64,000 bases of DNA from CAVSRC01 sp963830205 (GCA_963830205.1 CAWHLP010000020.1:120665-184664); one strand, 5' to 3'; positions 8,528 through 17,287 are shown, counted from the stretch's first letter. Program-made: numbers and translations. The notes: generated by a model from the sequence alone, not told the origin.

Positions 8528-9520
8528 ATGACGCCCAGCCGCCCCGATCCCGTCCAGCCTGCCGCGGAACAGCACGGCCGCCGCTTCGCCGCCATCGACG
8601 CCATCCGCGGCGCGGCGATCGTGGCGATGGTCATCTATCATGGCGGCTTCGACCTCTCGGTCCGCCGCCTGATCCCGGTCGACGTGGTCAGCGACCCGGG
8701 CTGGACCGTGCTCGCCCGCCTCACCGCCGGCACCTTCCTCATGCTGGTCGGCTGGAGCCTGGTGCTGGCGACGCGCAACGGCTTCAGGCCGCGGCCCTAC
8801 CTGCGCCGGCTGGGGATCATCGTCGGCGCGGCGCTGCTGGTGACGGTGGTGACCTGGTGGGCGGAGCCGCAGAGCTTCGTCTTCTTCGGCATCCTGCACG
8901 AGATCGCGCTGGCCAGCGTGCTGGCGCTACCCTTCCTGTGGCTGCCGACCGTGGTGGCGGCGCTTGCCGCGGCGGTGGTGATCGCGCTCCCCTTCGTCTA
9001 TTCCAGCCCGCTCTTCGACTGGCCGCCGCTGTGGTGGGTCGGCCTGCCGACGACGCCGCCGCTGACGGTCGACTATGTGCCGGTCTTCCCGTGGTTCGGC
9101 GTGGTGCTGGCCGGGCTGGTGCTCGGGCGGCTGTTCCTCGCCTATTCGCTCGACACGCCCTTCGCGCGCTGGCGGCCCACCGAACGCTTCGGCAAGGCGC
9201 TCACCTGGGCGGGGCGGTGGAGCCTCGCCATCTACCTGATCCACCAGCCGGTCTTCTACGGGCTCCTGTGGGCGGCAAGCCCCTTCGTCAAGCCGGACGA
9301 GACGGTGCTCCAGCGCACCTTCATGGATCAATGCTCCCAGGCCTGCCATCGCCAGGGCCGCGACGACGCCACCTGCAACACGTTCTGCGGCTGCATGTAC
9401 ACCAACCTCGCCGGCACCGACCTGATGCAGGCGCGCACGATGGCGGACCTCACCGACGACCAGCGCACCCGCTGGAACGGCATCCTGGCGGCCTGCCGGC
9501 CGCCGGACAGCGCCAACTAG
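8528..9520 (+). CDS. DUF1624 integral membrane protein (heparan-alpha-glucosaminide acetyltransferase-like)
   Basis: A 330-residue polytopic membrane protein of the DUF1624/HGSNAT-catalytic family. The N-terminal signature RFAAIDAIRGAAIVAMVIYH holds the family's conserved Asp-x-x-Arg-Gly and first membrane helix. About seven hydrophobic segments follow, ending with WSLAIYLIHQPVFYGLLW near residue 245. The family is related to acyltransferases that modify surface sugars, and the substrate is unknown. The C-terminal tail is soluble and cysteine-rich (CSQACHRQGRDDATCNTFCG), so it may form disulfides or bind metal. ATG 8528 is chosen because earlier in-frame codons overlap the repeat hairpins. 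Confidence 0.8.
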   Translation: MTPSRPDPVQPAAEQHGRRFAAIDAIRGAAIVAMVIYHGGFDLSVRRLIPVDVVSDPGWTVLARLTAGTFLMLVGWSLVLATRNGFRPRPYLRRLGIIVGAALLVTVVTWWAEPQSFVFFGILHEIALASVLALPFLWLPTVVAALAAAVVIALPFVYSSPLFDWPPLWWVGLPTTPPLTVDYVPVFPWFGVVLAGLVLGRLFLAYSLDTPFARWRPTERFGKALTWAGRWSLAIYLIHQPVFYGLLWAASPFVKPDETVLQRTFMDQCSQACHRQGRDDATCNTFCGCMYTNLAGTDLMQARTMADLTDDQRTRWNGILAACRPPDSAN

Positions 9521-9538
9521 CGCTGCCTTCCCCGGCGG

Positions 9539-9778
9539 TCAGCGGATGCGGGAGCGGCCGGGGTGGGCCTCTTCCCAACGGCCGGGCACGGCGTCGTAGA
9601 CGTCCTCGGGGTCGAGGCCGGCGTCGCGCATGAGATGCTCGGACAGCCGCGACACGCATGCCAGCGTCCGCCGCTGGCGCCGCCAGCGCAGATAGGCCTG
9701 GAAAATCTCGGCCACGGAAACCGCCGGAAGCAGGCTCGTCCGTTCGCAGCACGGTTCGGTCATCGCGATCGTCGTCAT
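9539..9778 (-). CDS. DUF1127 small protein
   Basis: A 79-residue protein ending in an arginine-rich DUF1127 (YjiS-like) domain: RWRRQRRTLACVSRLSEHLM followed by RDAGLDPEDV. In other Alphaproteobacteria small DUF1127 proteins bind RNA and affect phosphate, carbon or stress responses. The role here is not known. It is divergent from the LacI-family gene. The shared 145-bp gap contains three copies of a LacI-type operator, so this gene may be under that repressor. Confidence 0.82.
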   Translation of the reverse strand: MTTIAMTEPCCERTSLLPAVSVAEIFQAYLRWRRQRRTLACVSRLSEHLMRDAGLDPEDVYDAVPGRWEEAHPGRSRIR

Positions 9779-9802
9779 CGTCCTTTCTCCATCAACAGTT
9801 CG

Positions 9803-9876
9803 ATTGAATCGATTTATTAAATCGGTTCAATATGCCTTGTCCGATCCCGAGTCAAGGAGAAATTGAATCGGTTTAA
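9803..9876. promoter_or_regulatory. Cluster of three LacI-type operator sites
   Basis: TTGAATCGATTTA (9804-9816) and its inverted copy TAAATCGGTTCAA (9818-9830) form a long palindrome. A third copy, TTGAATCGGTTTAA (9862-9875), stands upstream of the LacI-family gene. The TTGAA-YCGR-TTTA pattern with a central CG fits LacI/GalR-family operators. The sites sit between the DUF1127 gene and the regulator, consistent with autoregulation and control of both directions. Confidence 0.75.
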
Positions 9877-9923
9877 CGGCCCTGCTATATGTGCCCTGGG
9901 CGCTTGCTGAGGATGGACGACCG

Positions 9924-10997
9924 ATGGCAGCAGCCAGACCGGGCAGGACCGCGAAGCTCGCCGATGTCGCCAAGGCGGCGGGGGTGTCGGCCGGCACCGT
10001 TTCCAACGTCTTCAACCGGCCGAAGGTGGTGAGCGCCGAGGTCCAGGCGCGGGTGCGCAAGGTCGCCGGAGAGCTCGGCTACAGCGCCGACCCGGCCGGC
10101 CGGCTGCTGCGCGCCGGCAAGGTCAACGCCATCGGCGTCGCCGTCGCCGAACCGCTTCCCTATTTCTTCAAGGATCCGTTCGCCCGCGTGCTGATGATCG
10201 GCATCGCCGAAGCCGCCCAGGCGAGCGGCGCCGGCGTCTCGCTGGTGTCGCTGGCCAACCGGGAAGAGCTCGCCTGGAACGTGCGCAATGCGCTGGTCGA
10301 CGGCTTCGTTCTCCTGTGCATGGAGGATTCGCACGAGCTGATCCGCTCGGCCAGCGAACGCAACCTGCCGTTCGTGGCGCTGTCGCTGGGTGAGCGCAAC
10401 ACCGCCATCTCGGTGGTCGGCATCGACAACGTCGCCGCCGCGCGGGTGGCGGCCGAGCACCTGGCGGGTCTCGGCCATCGCCACTTCGCCGTCCTGACGA
10501 TGCGGCTCGACAAGAGCACCTATGGCCGGGTCTCCCTCGCCAAGGTCGAGGCGACGATCGATTCGGAACCGCGCGACCGCGTCCACGGCTATTTCGCCGC
10601 CCTCGCCGGACACGGCATCGACACCGCTTCGCTGCCGATCTTCGCGACGCAGGAGGACGAGACCACGGTCCACGCGGCGATGGACGCGATGTTTGCCGCC
10701 GGCGCCGTGCCGCCGACCGCGATCCTCGCCCAGTCGGACCGCATCGCGCTTGCCGCGCTCGACTGGCTTTCCGCCCGCGGCATCGCCGTGCCGGACGACG
10801 TGTCGATCGTCGGCTTCGACGGCGTGCCGGAAAGCGCCACCTCGACGCCGCCGCTGACCACGATCGTCCAGCCGATCGTCGAGATCGGCCGCCGCGCGGC
10901 CGAACGGATCCTCGACTACGACGGGATCGTGCGGCGCGAGACCGTCGATTTCTCGTTGGTGGTGCGCGGCTCCACGGCGCCGCCGCCGAAAACCTAG
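9924..10997 (+). CDS. LacI family transcriptional regulator
   Basis: A 357-residue LacI/GalR repressor. The N-terminal helix-turn-helix is AKLADVAKAAGVSAGTVSNVFNR with the hinge helix region near RLLRAG (residues ~10-65). The periplasmic-binding-protein-like sensor domain follows, with conserved blocks VVGIDNVAAARVAAEHLAGLGH and DVSIVGFDGVPES. The start ATG 9924 gives the usual short lead before the HTH, and an upstream in-frame ATG at 9891 would add 11 residues. Downstream SMP-30 and RbsD/FucU genes on the other strand suggest the inducer is a sugar or sugar lactone, possibly L-fucose-like. That ligand is inference. Confidence 0.88.
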   Translation: MAAARPGRTAKLADVAKAAGVSAGTVSNVFNRPKVVSAEVQARVRKVAGELGYSADPAGRLLRAGKVNAIGVAVAEPLPYFFKDPFARVLMIGIAEAAQASGAGVSLVSLANREELAWNVRNALVDGFVLLCMEDSHELIRSASERNLPFVALSLGERNTAISVVGIDNVAAARVAAEHLAGLGHRHFAVLTMRLDKSTYGRVSLAKVEATIDSEPRDRVHGYFAALAGHGIDTASLPIFATQEDETTVHAAMDAMFAAGAVPPTAILAQSDRIALAALDWLSARGIAVPDDVSIVGFDGVPESATSTPPLTTIVQPIVEIGRRAAERILDYDGIVRRETVDFSLVVRGSTAPPPKT

Positions 10998-11911
10998 GGC
11001 CGCTGCACCCCGGTCGCCGAGACGTAGACCGAATAGAGCGCGAAGGTGCAGCAGACGAAGAGCCGGTTCCGCTTCGGCCCGCCGAAGACGACATTGGCGA
11101 CGGTCTGCGGGAAATTGAGCCGGCCGAGCATGTCGCCCTCGGGGTCATAGACCTCGACCGAAGGGCCGGCGCTGGTCCACACGTTGCCGTCGGTATCCAG
11201 CCGGAAACCGTCGGGAAGGCCGTTGCCGGTCTCGCAGAAGACGCCGTCGTCGCTGAGGCTGCCGTCCGCCCCGACCTTGAAGGCGCGGATATGGGTGGGG
11301 AAATCCGGGTCGTGGCTGCGGCCCGAATCGGCGATGTAGAGGATCGCCTCGTCGGGCGAGAAGGCGAGGCCGTTCGGCATCTTGAAGTCGTCGGCGACGA
11401 CCGTGATCGCGCCGGTCGCGGGATCGACGCGATAGACGTAGCAGCCGTCCTGCTCCATCTCGGCCTTGTGGCCCTCATAGTCGCTCATGATCCCGTAGTT
11501 GGGATCGGTAAACCAGATGGTGCCGTCCGACTTCACCACCACGTCGTTGGGCGAGTTGAGGCGCTTGCCATGGTAGCTGTCGGCGATGACGGTGATGGTG
11601 CCGTCGGGCTCGGTGCGGGTGATGCGGCGGCCGCCATGCTCGCAGGTCACCAGCCGACCCTCGCGGTCGCGGGTGTTGCCGTTGGAATAGTTGGAATCGC
11701 GGCGGAAGACATCGACCGCGCCGTCCCAGGTCCAGCGCAGCATGCGGCTGTTGGGGATGTCGCTCCATACCAGCATGTTGGCGTCGGCGAACCATACCGG
11801 CCCCTCCGCCCAGCGGCACTGGTCGAACAGCACCTCCTTGCGGGCCGACCCCTGGGTCATGGCGCGGAAGCGGCGATCGAAATATTCGGTGTCCTCGCTG
11901 ACGAGTGTCAC
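10994..11911 (-). CDS. SMP-30/gluconolactonase family lactonase
   Basis: A 305-residue six-bladed beta-propeller lactonase that opens sugar lactones. Metal-binding residues typical of the family are visible: Glu in CRWAEGPVWF (~25), Asn in RLNSPNDVVVKSDGTIWF (~110) and Asp in GLPDGFRLDTDGNVW (~220). GTG 11911 is chosen as start because GGGAGA lies just upstream, whereas the longer open frame runs into the RbsD/FucU gene. It converges on the LacI gene with a 4-base overlap. With the neighbouring mutarotase and aldo/keto reductase it suggests a sugar oxidation route through a lactone. Confidence 0.85.
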   Translation of the reverse strand: MTLVSEDTEYFDRRFRAMTQGSARKEVLFDQCRWAEGPVWFADANMLVWSDIPNSRMLRWTWDGAVDVFRRDSNYSNGNTRDREGRLVTCEHGGRRITRTEPDGTITVIADSYHGKRLNSPNDVVVKSDGTIWFTDPNYGIMSDYEGHKAEMEQDGCYVYRVDPATGAITVVADDFKMPNGLAFSPDEAILYIADSGRSHDPDFPTHIRAFKVGADGSLSDDGVFCETGNGLPDGFRLDTDGNVWTSAGPSVEVYDPEGDMLGRLNFPQTVANVVFGGPKRNRLFVCCTFALYSVYVSATGVQRP

Positions 11912-11949
11912 GGGTAGTCTCCCTTCACTGCGCGACCGGCGTGCCGGGC

Positions 11950-12387
11950 CTAGCCTGCCTCCGGCCGGATGACGCCCTTCTTCAGGATGATGTTGCCGTA
12001 GAGCCGGCGCTCGCCGCTGGCGATGGTGACGAAGGTCTTCTCGGCCCGCTCGTAGAAGGCGAAGCGCTCGATGGTGCCGACCGCAAATCCGGGCGCCCGC
12101 CTGTCGACGGTCTCGCGGAACAGGTGACAGACCTCCGGCACCGACTTGGGGTCGCCCACCGGCTCCATGGTGAAGGCGGCGCAATCGACGAAGTCGTCGA
12201 GCGGCATCAGCGACAGCACCGCGTCGAGGGCGCGGACGGCATCGACCCCGTCGAGGCGGACGAGGCGGTTGGCCTTGCTGGTCGACGGGAAATTGGCGTC
12301 GACGATGACCAGTTCGTCGCCGTGGCCCATGGCGCGCAGCGCGTGCAGCAGTTCCGGTCCGAGGATCGGATCGATTCCGAAGAGCAT
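11950..12387 (-). CDS. RbsD/FucU family sugar mutarotase
   Basis: A 145-residue protein of the RbsD/FucU family, which interconverts anomers of free sugars in the cytoplasm. The N-terminus MLFGIDPILGPELLHALRAMGHGDELVIVDANFP carries the catalytic His and Asp region, and the C-terminal AFYERAEKTFVTIASGERRLYGNIILKKGV is the family end, closer to FucU (fucose mutarotase) than RbsD. It is followed 38 bases later by the SMP-30 lactonase on the same strand, so the two are probably one transcript. Confidence 0.88.
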   Translation of the reverse strand: MLFGIDPILGPELLHALRAMGHGDELVIVDANFPSTSKANRLVRLDGVDAVRALDAVLSLMPLDDFVDCAAFTMEPVGDPKSVPEVCHLFRETVDRRAPGFAVGTIERFAFYERAEKTFVTIASGERRLYGNIILKKGVIRPEAG

Positions 12388-12557
12388 GTGATGTCCTCCC
12401 TGTTCGGGCGATGATCCCGCGCCGGGCCGGCTCGCGTCAATCGCGCTGACGTCACGCCTTGCGACAGGGCGCCGCAGCGGGCATTGTTGGCGCTCTCACG
12501 GGCTTCAGACCCCGTGTCCCGTCCCACCGTTCGCACACACGATCAAGGAACAGCCCC

Positions 12558-13485
12558 ATGGAAACCCGCAAGCTCGGGCCGTCCGGCCTTGAGGTATCGC
12601 TGGTCGGCCTCGGCACCAACCAGTTCGGCGGCCGCCTCGACCTGGAGGCGTCGCGCAAGGTCATCCACAAGGCGCTCGATCTTGGCGTCACCCATTTCGA
12701 CACCGCCGACATCTACGGCAACAGCGGCGGATCGGAGACGATCATCGGCCAGGTGCTGGGCGAGCGCCGCGGGCAAGTGACGCTCGCCACCAAGTTCGGC
12801 AAGCTGATGGCCGGCTCCCACGAGCAGCACCGCGGCAGCCGCGCCTACCTGCTGTCGGCGGTCGAGGCGAGCCTGACGCGGCTCAAGACCGACGTGATCG
12901 ACCTCTTGTGGATGCACGAGCCGGACCCGTCGACGCCGATGGAGGAGACCTTCCGGGCGCTCGATGAGCTCACCCGGGCCGGCAAGGTGCGCGCCGTCGG
13001 CGCCTCCAATTTCGACGCGGCGCAGCTCACTGCCGCCGCGGCTGCGGCCAAGGCGGTCGGCGTGCCAGGGATTCGTCGCCTGTCAGGATCAGTACAGCCT
13101 GCTCCACCGCGTGCACGAGACCGGGCTGTTCCCGGCGATGCAGGCGCTGGGCCTGTCCCTGGTTCCCTATTTTCCGCTGTCGGGCGGGGCGCTGTCGGGC
13201 AAGTACCGCAAGGACAAGGCCTTTCCCGCCAATACCCGGCTCACCGAGGAGAGCCGCTTCGTCAAGCCGCACTGGGACACGATCGAGGCGCTGACTGGCT
13301 TCGCCGAGGCCCGCGGCCACACGCTGCTCGAACTCGCCATGAGCTGGCTCGCCTCAAAGCCGCTCACCGCCTCGATCATCACCGGCGCGACCAAGCCGGA
13401 ACAGGTCGAGGCCAATGCCGGCTCGGTCGGCTGGACGCTGACGGCGGAGGAAATGGCGGAGGTGGACCGGCTCACTGCCGCTTGA
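12558..13485 (+). pseudogene. Aldo/keto reductase, frameshifted
   Basis: An aldo/keto reductase of about 309 residues. The NAD(P)H-dependent TIM-barrel catalytic set is visible in the first frame: Asp and Tyr in HFDTADIYGNSGGSE, Lys in LATKFGKLMAG and His in DLLWMHEPDP. After about 13070 the sequence continues in another frame with FVACQDQYSLLHRV and SIITGATKPEQVEAN. The span is 928 bases, one over a multiple of three, so a single extra base near CCAGGGATTC is enough to explain it. Either a recent mutation or a sequencing indel is possible. It is divergent from the RbsD/FucU gene and probably belongs to the same sugar locus. Confidence 0.8.
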
Positions 13486-13538
13486 CGGGGGTCAAGGGCG
13501 GCGGCGGCACCCTCTGGCAAGGAGGCGCCCGCCACACC

Positions 13539-13562
13539 ACATATCGCAAAATTGCGATATGT
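13539..13562. promoter_or_regulatory. 24-bp palindrome upstream of thioredoxin gene
   Basis: ACATATCGCAA followed by AA and TTGCGATATGT gives 11-base arms that match perfectly. It lies 43 bases before the trxC ATG in a region otherwise rich in GC. The size and symmetry fit an operator for a dimeric winged-helix repressor such as ArsR or MarR type. The binding protein is not identifiable here. Confidence 0.55.
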
Positions 13563-13605
13563 CCGCCGGTGCGTCGCCGGCGCGCTTCCAGGAGCCCGTA
13601 CGTCC

Positions 13606-14058
13606 ATGCCCGCAGAGACCCGCCACATCGTCTGTCCCCATTGCGCCGCCGTGAACCGCCTGCCCGGCGACAAGCCGGCAGCGGAGACCCGGGAGGCCAA
13701 ATGCGGCGTCTGCCACGAGCCGCTGTTCTCCGGCCACCCGGAGGCCGCGACCACGGCCAACTTCGCCAAGCACATCGCCCGCAACGACGTGCCGGTGGTG
13801 GTCGACTTCTGGGCCGAGTGGTGCGGACCGTGCAAGATGATGGCGCCGATCTTCGAGCGCGTGGCGGCCGAGATGGAGCCCAACATCCGCTTCCTCAAGC
13901 TCGACACCGAGAGCGAGCCGGACATCGCCAACCGCTATCGCATCCAGGGCATTCCCACCCTGATGGTCTTCCGCAAGGGCCGGCCGATCGCCCATCGCGC
14001 CGGCGCCATGGACGCCGGCAGCCTGAAGGCGTGGCTCGCCCAGGTGACGGCGGCCTGA
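13606..14058 (+). CDS. trxC: Thioredoxin TrxC (zinc-finger thioredoxin 2)
   Basis: A 150-residue thioredoxin-2 type oxidoreductase of the cytoplasm. It has an N-terminal zinc ribbon with two CxxC pairs (CPHC at residues ~11-14 and CGVC near 37-40) ahead of a thioredoxin fold containing the active site FWAEWCGPCKM (~72-82) and the cis-proline segment GIPTLMVF. This arrangement defines TrxC. Start MPAETRH is preferred to an upstream in-frame codon at 13552 that overlaps the 24-bp palindrome. That palindrome is a likely control site, so expression may respond to oxidative or thiol stress. Confidence 0.9.
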   Translation: MPAETRHIVCPHCAAVNRLPGDKPAAETREAKCGVCHEPLFSGHPEAATTANFAKHIARNDVPVVVDFWAEWCGPCKMMAPIFERVAAEMEPNIRFLKLDTESEPDIANRYRIQGIPTLMVFRKGRPIAHRAGAMDAGSLKAWLAQVTAA

Positions 14059-14131
14059 GGCGAAGCGTCGCGCGCGCGCCCATCGGCGAGGCCAGCCTGA
14101 CGCGACCCCCTCCTATCCTCCCGCTTTCAGG

Positions 14132-14605
14132 CTAGGGGATGCACACATTTCTAAGGCTCCAGCCGTTTGCGAGCGCTCGGAAGTACTCGATGCCGTTTTT
14201 GAATGTGATTGGCCCCGGGGGTTTGGACGAGGGATAGCCATCCCATCCGCCGAGCCTGGCGATGATCCACGCCGCCCATGCGAGGCTCGATTTGGGGTGC
14301 GGGTTCTTCTGCAGCGCGGTAGCGCCCTCGACGCGCTGATTGGCGGCTTCGAGGACGGTGATGTCGTCAGTGGAGAAGACGAGGTTTGCCGAGCGCCGGT
14401 CGCCGCCGTCGCGGGCCTGAACCAGCTGCAGCGTGAGGCAAGCGGCTTTGGCGGCGATGGCAATCAGCTTGACCAGGCGATCGGCGATGGCGATCTGGCT
14501 ATCCTCGACTTTCAGCCCCTGCTGCTTCATCAACCTGAACAGCTGCTCGATCATCCAGCGTTGCGCGTACCAATCGACGATCTGCCAGGCGGCCAACCCC
14601 GGGAA
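14132..14605 (-). pseudogene. IS4-family transposase, C-terminal remnant
   Basis: About 155 residues of the C-terminal end of an IS4/Tn5-like transposase. The YREK-type region with the catalytic Glu is visible as VDWYAQRWMIEQLFRLMKQQG, followed by IAIADRLVKLIAIAAKAACLTLQLVQARDG and the terminal ANGWSLRNVCIP. The N-terminal two thirds, including the first aspartates, are absent. Upstream sequence is palindromic repeat, although the frame stays open by chance to 14818. It is therefore a dead fragment. Confidence 0.82.
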
Positions 14606-14684
14606 GGGGAGGTCAGCCGGCGCAGCCGGCGAGGAGGGGCTCGGCGTGTTCTCGTCTGGCAACTGCACCGACATTTGGTTTGGT

Positions 14685-14802
14685 CGTCCCCTCGCCCCAT
14701 TGGGGAGAGGGACAGGGTGAGGGGGCGAGAGCCCATCCAGATAACTCCGCGCCCCCTCACCCGCTCGCTTCGCTCGCGACCTCTCCCCGGCGGGGAGAGG
14801 TG
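14685..14802. repeat. Palindromic dispersed repeat, copy at 14.7 kb
   Basis: A 118-bp element of two hairpins: CGTCCCCTCGCCCC...GGGGAGAGG and CCCCTCACC...GACCTCTCCCC...GGGGAGAGG. It matches, block for block, the elements inside epmB at 17325-17440 and 19581-19696. It lies beside the IS4 remnant. Such short palindromic elements look like non-autonomous mobile repeats. Confidence 0.75.
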
Positions 14803-14997
14803 TTGCGCCGTGCCACATGCGATTGCCCTACCCTGAAGGGGGAGGTTGGGCGGGGTGGTTGCGGCATGCTTCCTCCCTCCCCCGCGTGAGAGCGGGGAGG
14901 GTGGCCGGCGATAGCCGGCGGGGTGGGGGCGAGGGCAAGCGCCTGTCCCATTATCGCACCGCCCCGCCGACCGGGGACAAGATAAGACTTATCCCCC

Positions 14998-15320
14998 TCT
15001 CCCGAACCGCCCCCATATTGGTTCGCATCCTCGCTCAAATGAGGGGCGTCTCCGGAGGCGTCTTGAGATGGAGCGGGGTGCGGTGCCCCCGCGGGCCGGA
15101 TTCGCTTATCCGGTTCTCGGGGCGATCCCGGCGGGACCGTCGGCACTACGACCGGCCGCCGAAAGGCTTGAACCCAGCGCAAATGCTGGGCGTAGAGCTC
15201 GCCGGGAAACGGAGCAGAAAATCACCGCGGCGGGTGCTCGGGTCGAGTGCCCCAGTTTTCGCGGAGTAACCGCACGGCAATCGCCGGGCGCCCGCCACCC
15301 CCTCGTTCGCGAGGGAACGC
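14998..15320 (+). repeat. Dispersed intergenic repeat, copy A
   Basis: The segment from CCCCCATATTGG through CTCAAATGAGGGGCGTC, GGAGGCGTCTTGAGATGGAG and CACTACGACCGGCCG recurs in inverse orientation at 60230-60660. The similarity is strongest for about 180 bp, and the ends share GCGCCCGCCACCCC. Chance open frames translate to the same peptide in both copies, but I see no convincing gene. It occupies much of the 726-bp gap between the palindromic repeat and efp copy 1. Confidence 0.7.
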
Positions 15321-15374
15321 TTTGAAAGGTTCATGGCTCGGTGCTCTTGGCACGCGAGAACGATGGTGTTTGTC

Positions 15375-15446
15375 GTCCTCGCGAAAGCGAGGACCCAGTA
15401 ATCGCTGGCGTAAGCGACTCCATCACAAACGCCCGCGATTACTGGG
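15375..15446. repeat. Nested inverted repeat upstream of efp duplication
   Basis: A GNRA-like hairpin (GTCCTCGC-GAAA-GCGAGGAC, 15375-15394) is followed by CCAGTAATCGC, which recurs inverted as GCGATTACTGG (15435-15445). This looks like another short dispersed repeat. It ends about 60 bases before the duplicated efp-epmA-epmB unit begins. Confidence 0.6.
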
Positions 15447-15556
15447 CCCCGGCCGGAGCCTGTCGTCACTGCCGTTCGCGGCTCGCTCGCAGGTACCTGC
15501 GTCTGCTGGGTGCCCGCTCGGGGCCGGACACCACAGGCGAGGAGGCGGAGGGCCGA

Positions 15557-16123
15557 TCAGTCCTTGGCGCGCTCGACGTAGGAGCCGTCGGCGGTCATCA
15601 CCACGATGCGCGTGCCGACCGCGATGTGCGGCGGCACGTTGGTCTTCACACCGTTGGAAAGCAGCGCCGGCTTGTAGGACGAGGCGGCGGTCTGGCCCTT
15701 CATCGCCGGGTCGGTCTCGACCACTTCCAGCGTCACCCGCTGGGGCAGCTCGATGGCGATCGGCAGGCCGTTGTAGAGGCTCAGGCGAACGGTCATGTTC
15801 TCCTGCAGGTAGGGCGCCTGGTCGCCGACGATATCCTTCGACACATGCACCTGCTCGTAGTTCTCGCCGTTCATGAAGGTGAAGCCGTCGCCGTCCTCGA
15901 ACAGGTACTGGTAGTCATGGTCCTCGACGAAGGCGCGCTCCATCTGCTCGGTGGTCTTGTAGCGCTGCGACACCTTCACGCCGTCGGAAATGCGGCGCAT
16001 GTCGATCTGGGTGGTGGGCGTGCCCTTGCCGGGATGGAAGTTCTCGGCGGTGAGCACGACATAGAGCTGGCCGTCGACCTCGACGACATTGCCCTTGCGG
16101 ACCTGGCTGGCGATGACTTTCAA
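15557..16123 (-). CDS. efp: Elongation factor P, copy 1
   Basis: A 188-residue EF-P, the standard length. EF-P enters stalled ribosomes to promote peptide bonds at polyproline stretches. The modified lysine is Lys33 in FHPGKGTPTTQ at the tip of domain I, the target of EpmA/EpmB, whose genes lie next door. Start is TTG 16123 (MKVIASQVRKGN) with GAGGT just upstream, and the open frame beyond it is non-coding. It differs from copy 2 by about three substitutions (YLFE versus FLFA, RVTLE versus RVSLE). It is divergent from epmA copy 1. Confidence 0.93.
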   Translation of the reverse strand: MKVIASQVRKGNVVEVDGQLYVVLTAENFHPGKGTPTTQIDMRRISDGVKVSQRYKTTEQMERAFVEDHDYQYLFEDGDGFTFMNGENYEQVHVSKDIVGDQAPYLQENMTVRLSLYNGLPIAIELPQRVTLEVVETDPAMKGQTAASSYKPALLSNGVKTNVPPHIAVGTRIVVMTADGSYVERAKD

Positions 16124-16210
16124 GGTGACCTCGATTATGGCTCGGACGGCACCTGGGGCCGCCAATTCGGCGCGCACCTTAGCGATTTTGCCGGGGACTG
16201 CCAGAGGATT

Positions 16211-17287
16211 ATGCACCTAGATGACCGCGAACGCGCGCCCGAAATGACCGGATTGCCGCCCTTCTGGGACCATGGACGCCATCGCGACCGGCGGCCGTTC
16301 CTGCTCGCCCGCAACCGCATCGCGGCGGCGCTTCATGCCTGGTTCGCCGGCCAGGGCTTCGTCGAGACCGAGGCGGCGATCCTGCAGGTATCGCCGGGAA
16401 ACGAGACCCACCTGCACGGATTCGCCACCGAAATGATCGGCCCGGACGGCGCCCGCGCCGTCCGCTACCTGCACACCTCGCCGGAATTCGCGCTGAAGAA
16501 GCTGCTGGCGGCGGGCGAGGACAGGATCGTCGATTTCGCCCGCGTCTTCCGCAATCGCGAGCGCGGCCCCCTGCATGCGCCGGAGTTCACCATGGTCGAG
16601 TGGTACCGCGCCAACGCTCCCTATGAGGCGATCATGGCGGACTGCTCGGCGGTCCTGGCGCAGGCGGCGGAGGCCGCCGGCAGCACGACGCTCGTCTGGC
16701 GCGGGCGCGCGGCCGACCCCTTCGCCGAGCCGGAGCGGCTGAGCGTGGCCGACGCCTTCCTCCTCCATGCCGGCATCGAGCTGGTCGGCTGCCTCGATGA
16801 CCGCCCCGCCTTCGCCGCGGCGGCCGCCAGCCGGGGCATCCGCGTTGCCGCCGACGACACCTGGTCGGACATGTTCAGCCGCGTGCTGGTGGAGAAGGTC
16901 GAGCCTCAGCTCGGCATCGGCCGCGCCACTCTGCTCACCGACTATCCGCTGAGCGAGGCGGCGCTGGCACGGGCGAAGCCCGACGATCCGCGTTTCGCCG
17001 AGCGCTTCGAGCTCTATGCCTGTGGCGTCGAGCTCGCTAACGGCTTCGCCGAGTTGACCGACCCGGCCGAGCAGCGCCGGCGCTTCGCCGCCGACATGGA
17101 TGAGAAGGAGCGCATCCACGGCGAGCGCTATCCGCTCGACGAGGATTTTCTCGCCGCGCTCGCCCATATGCCGGAGGCCAGCGGCGTGGCACTCGGCCTC
17201 GATCGCCTGGTGATGCTGGCGACCGGCGCCACGTCCATCGACCAGGTGCAATGGACGCCGGTGGCCGGCGTGGAGGGCGCGCCATGA
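16211..17287 (+). CDS. epmA: EF-P lysine ligase EpmA (GenX/PoxA), copy 1
   Basis: A 358-residue class II lysyl-tRNA-synthetase paralogue that ligates (R)-beta-lysine to EF-P. It lacks the anticodon-binding domain, as expected for EpmA. Class II motifs are visible: ETEAAILQVSPGNETHLHGF near the N-terminus, RNRERGPLHAPEFTMVEWYRA (motif 2, ~115-135) and ASGVALGLDRLVMLATGA (motif 3, ~325-342). The frame is intact, unlike copy 2. ATG 16211 is used, and MTGLPPFWD at 16244 is an alternative. Its stop overlaps the epmB start as ATGA. Confidence 0.92.
   Translation: MHLDDRERAPEMTGLPPFWDHGRHRDRRPFLLARNRIAAALHAWFAGQGFVETEAAILQVSPGNETHLHGFATEMIGPDGARAVRYLHTSPEFALKKLLAAGEDRIVDFARVFRNRERGPLHAPEFTMVEWYRANAPYEAIMADCSAVLAQAAEAAGSTTLVWRGRAADPFAEPERLSVADAFLLHAGIELVGCLDDRPAFAAAAASRGIRVAADDTWSDMFSRVLVEKVEPQLGIGRATLLTDYPLSEAALARAKPDDPRFAERFELYACGVELANGFAELTDPAEQRRRFAADMDEKERIHGERYPLDEDFLAALAHMPEASGVALGLDRLVMLATGATSIDQVQWTPVAGVEGAP

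Noticed and set aside
15341..17287. A 648-residue EpmA with a long N-terminal extension
   Set aside because: The extra sequence is antisense to efp copy 1 and intergenic repeat. EpmA begins at 16211.
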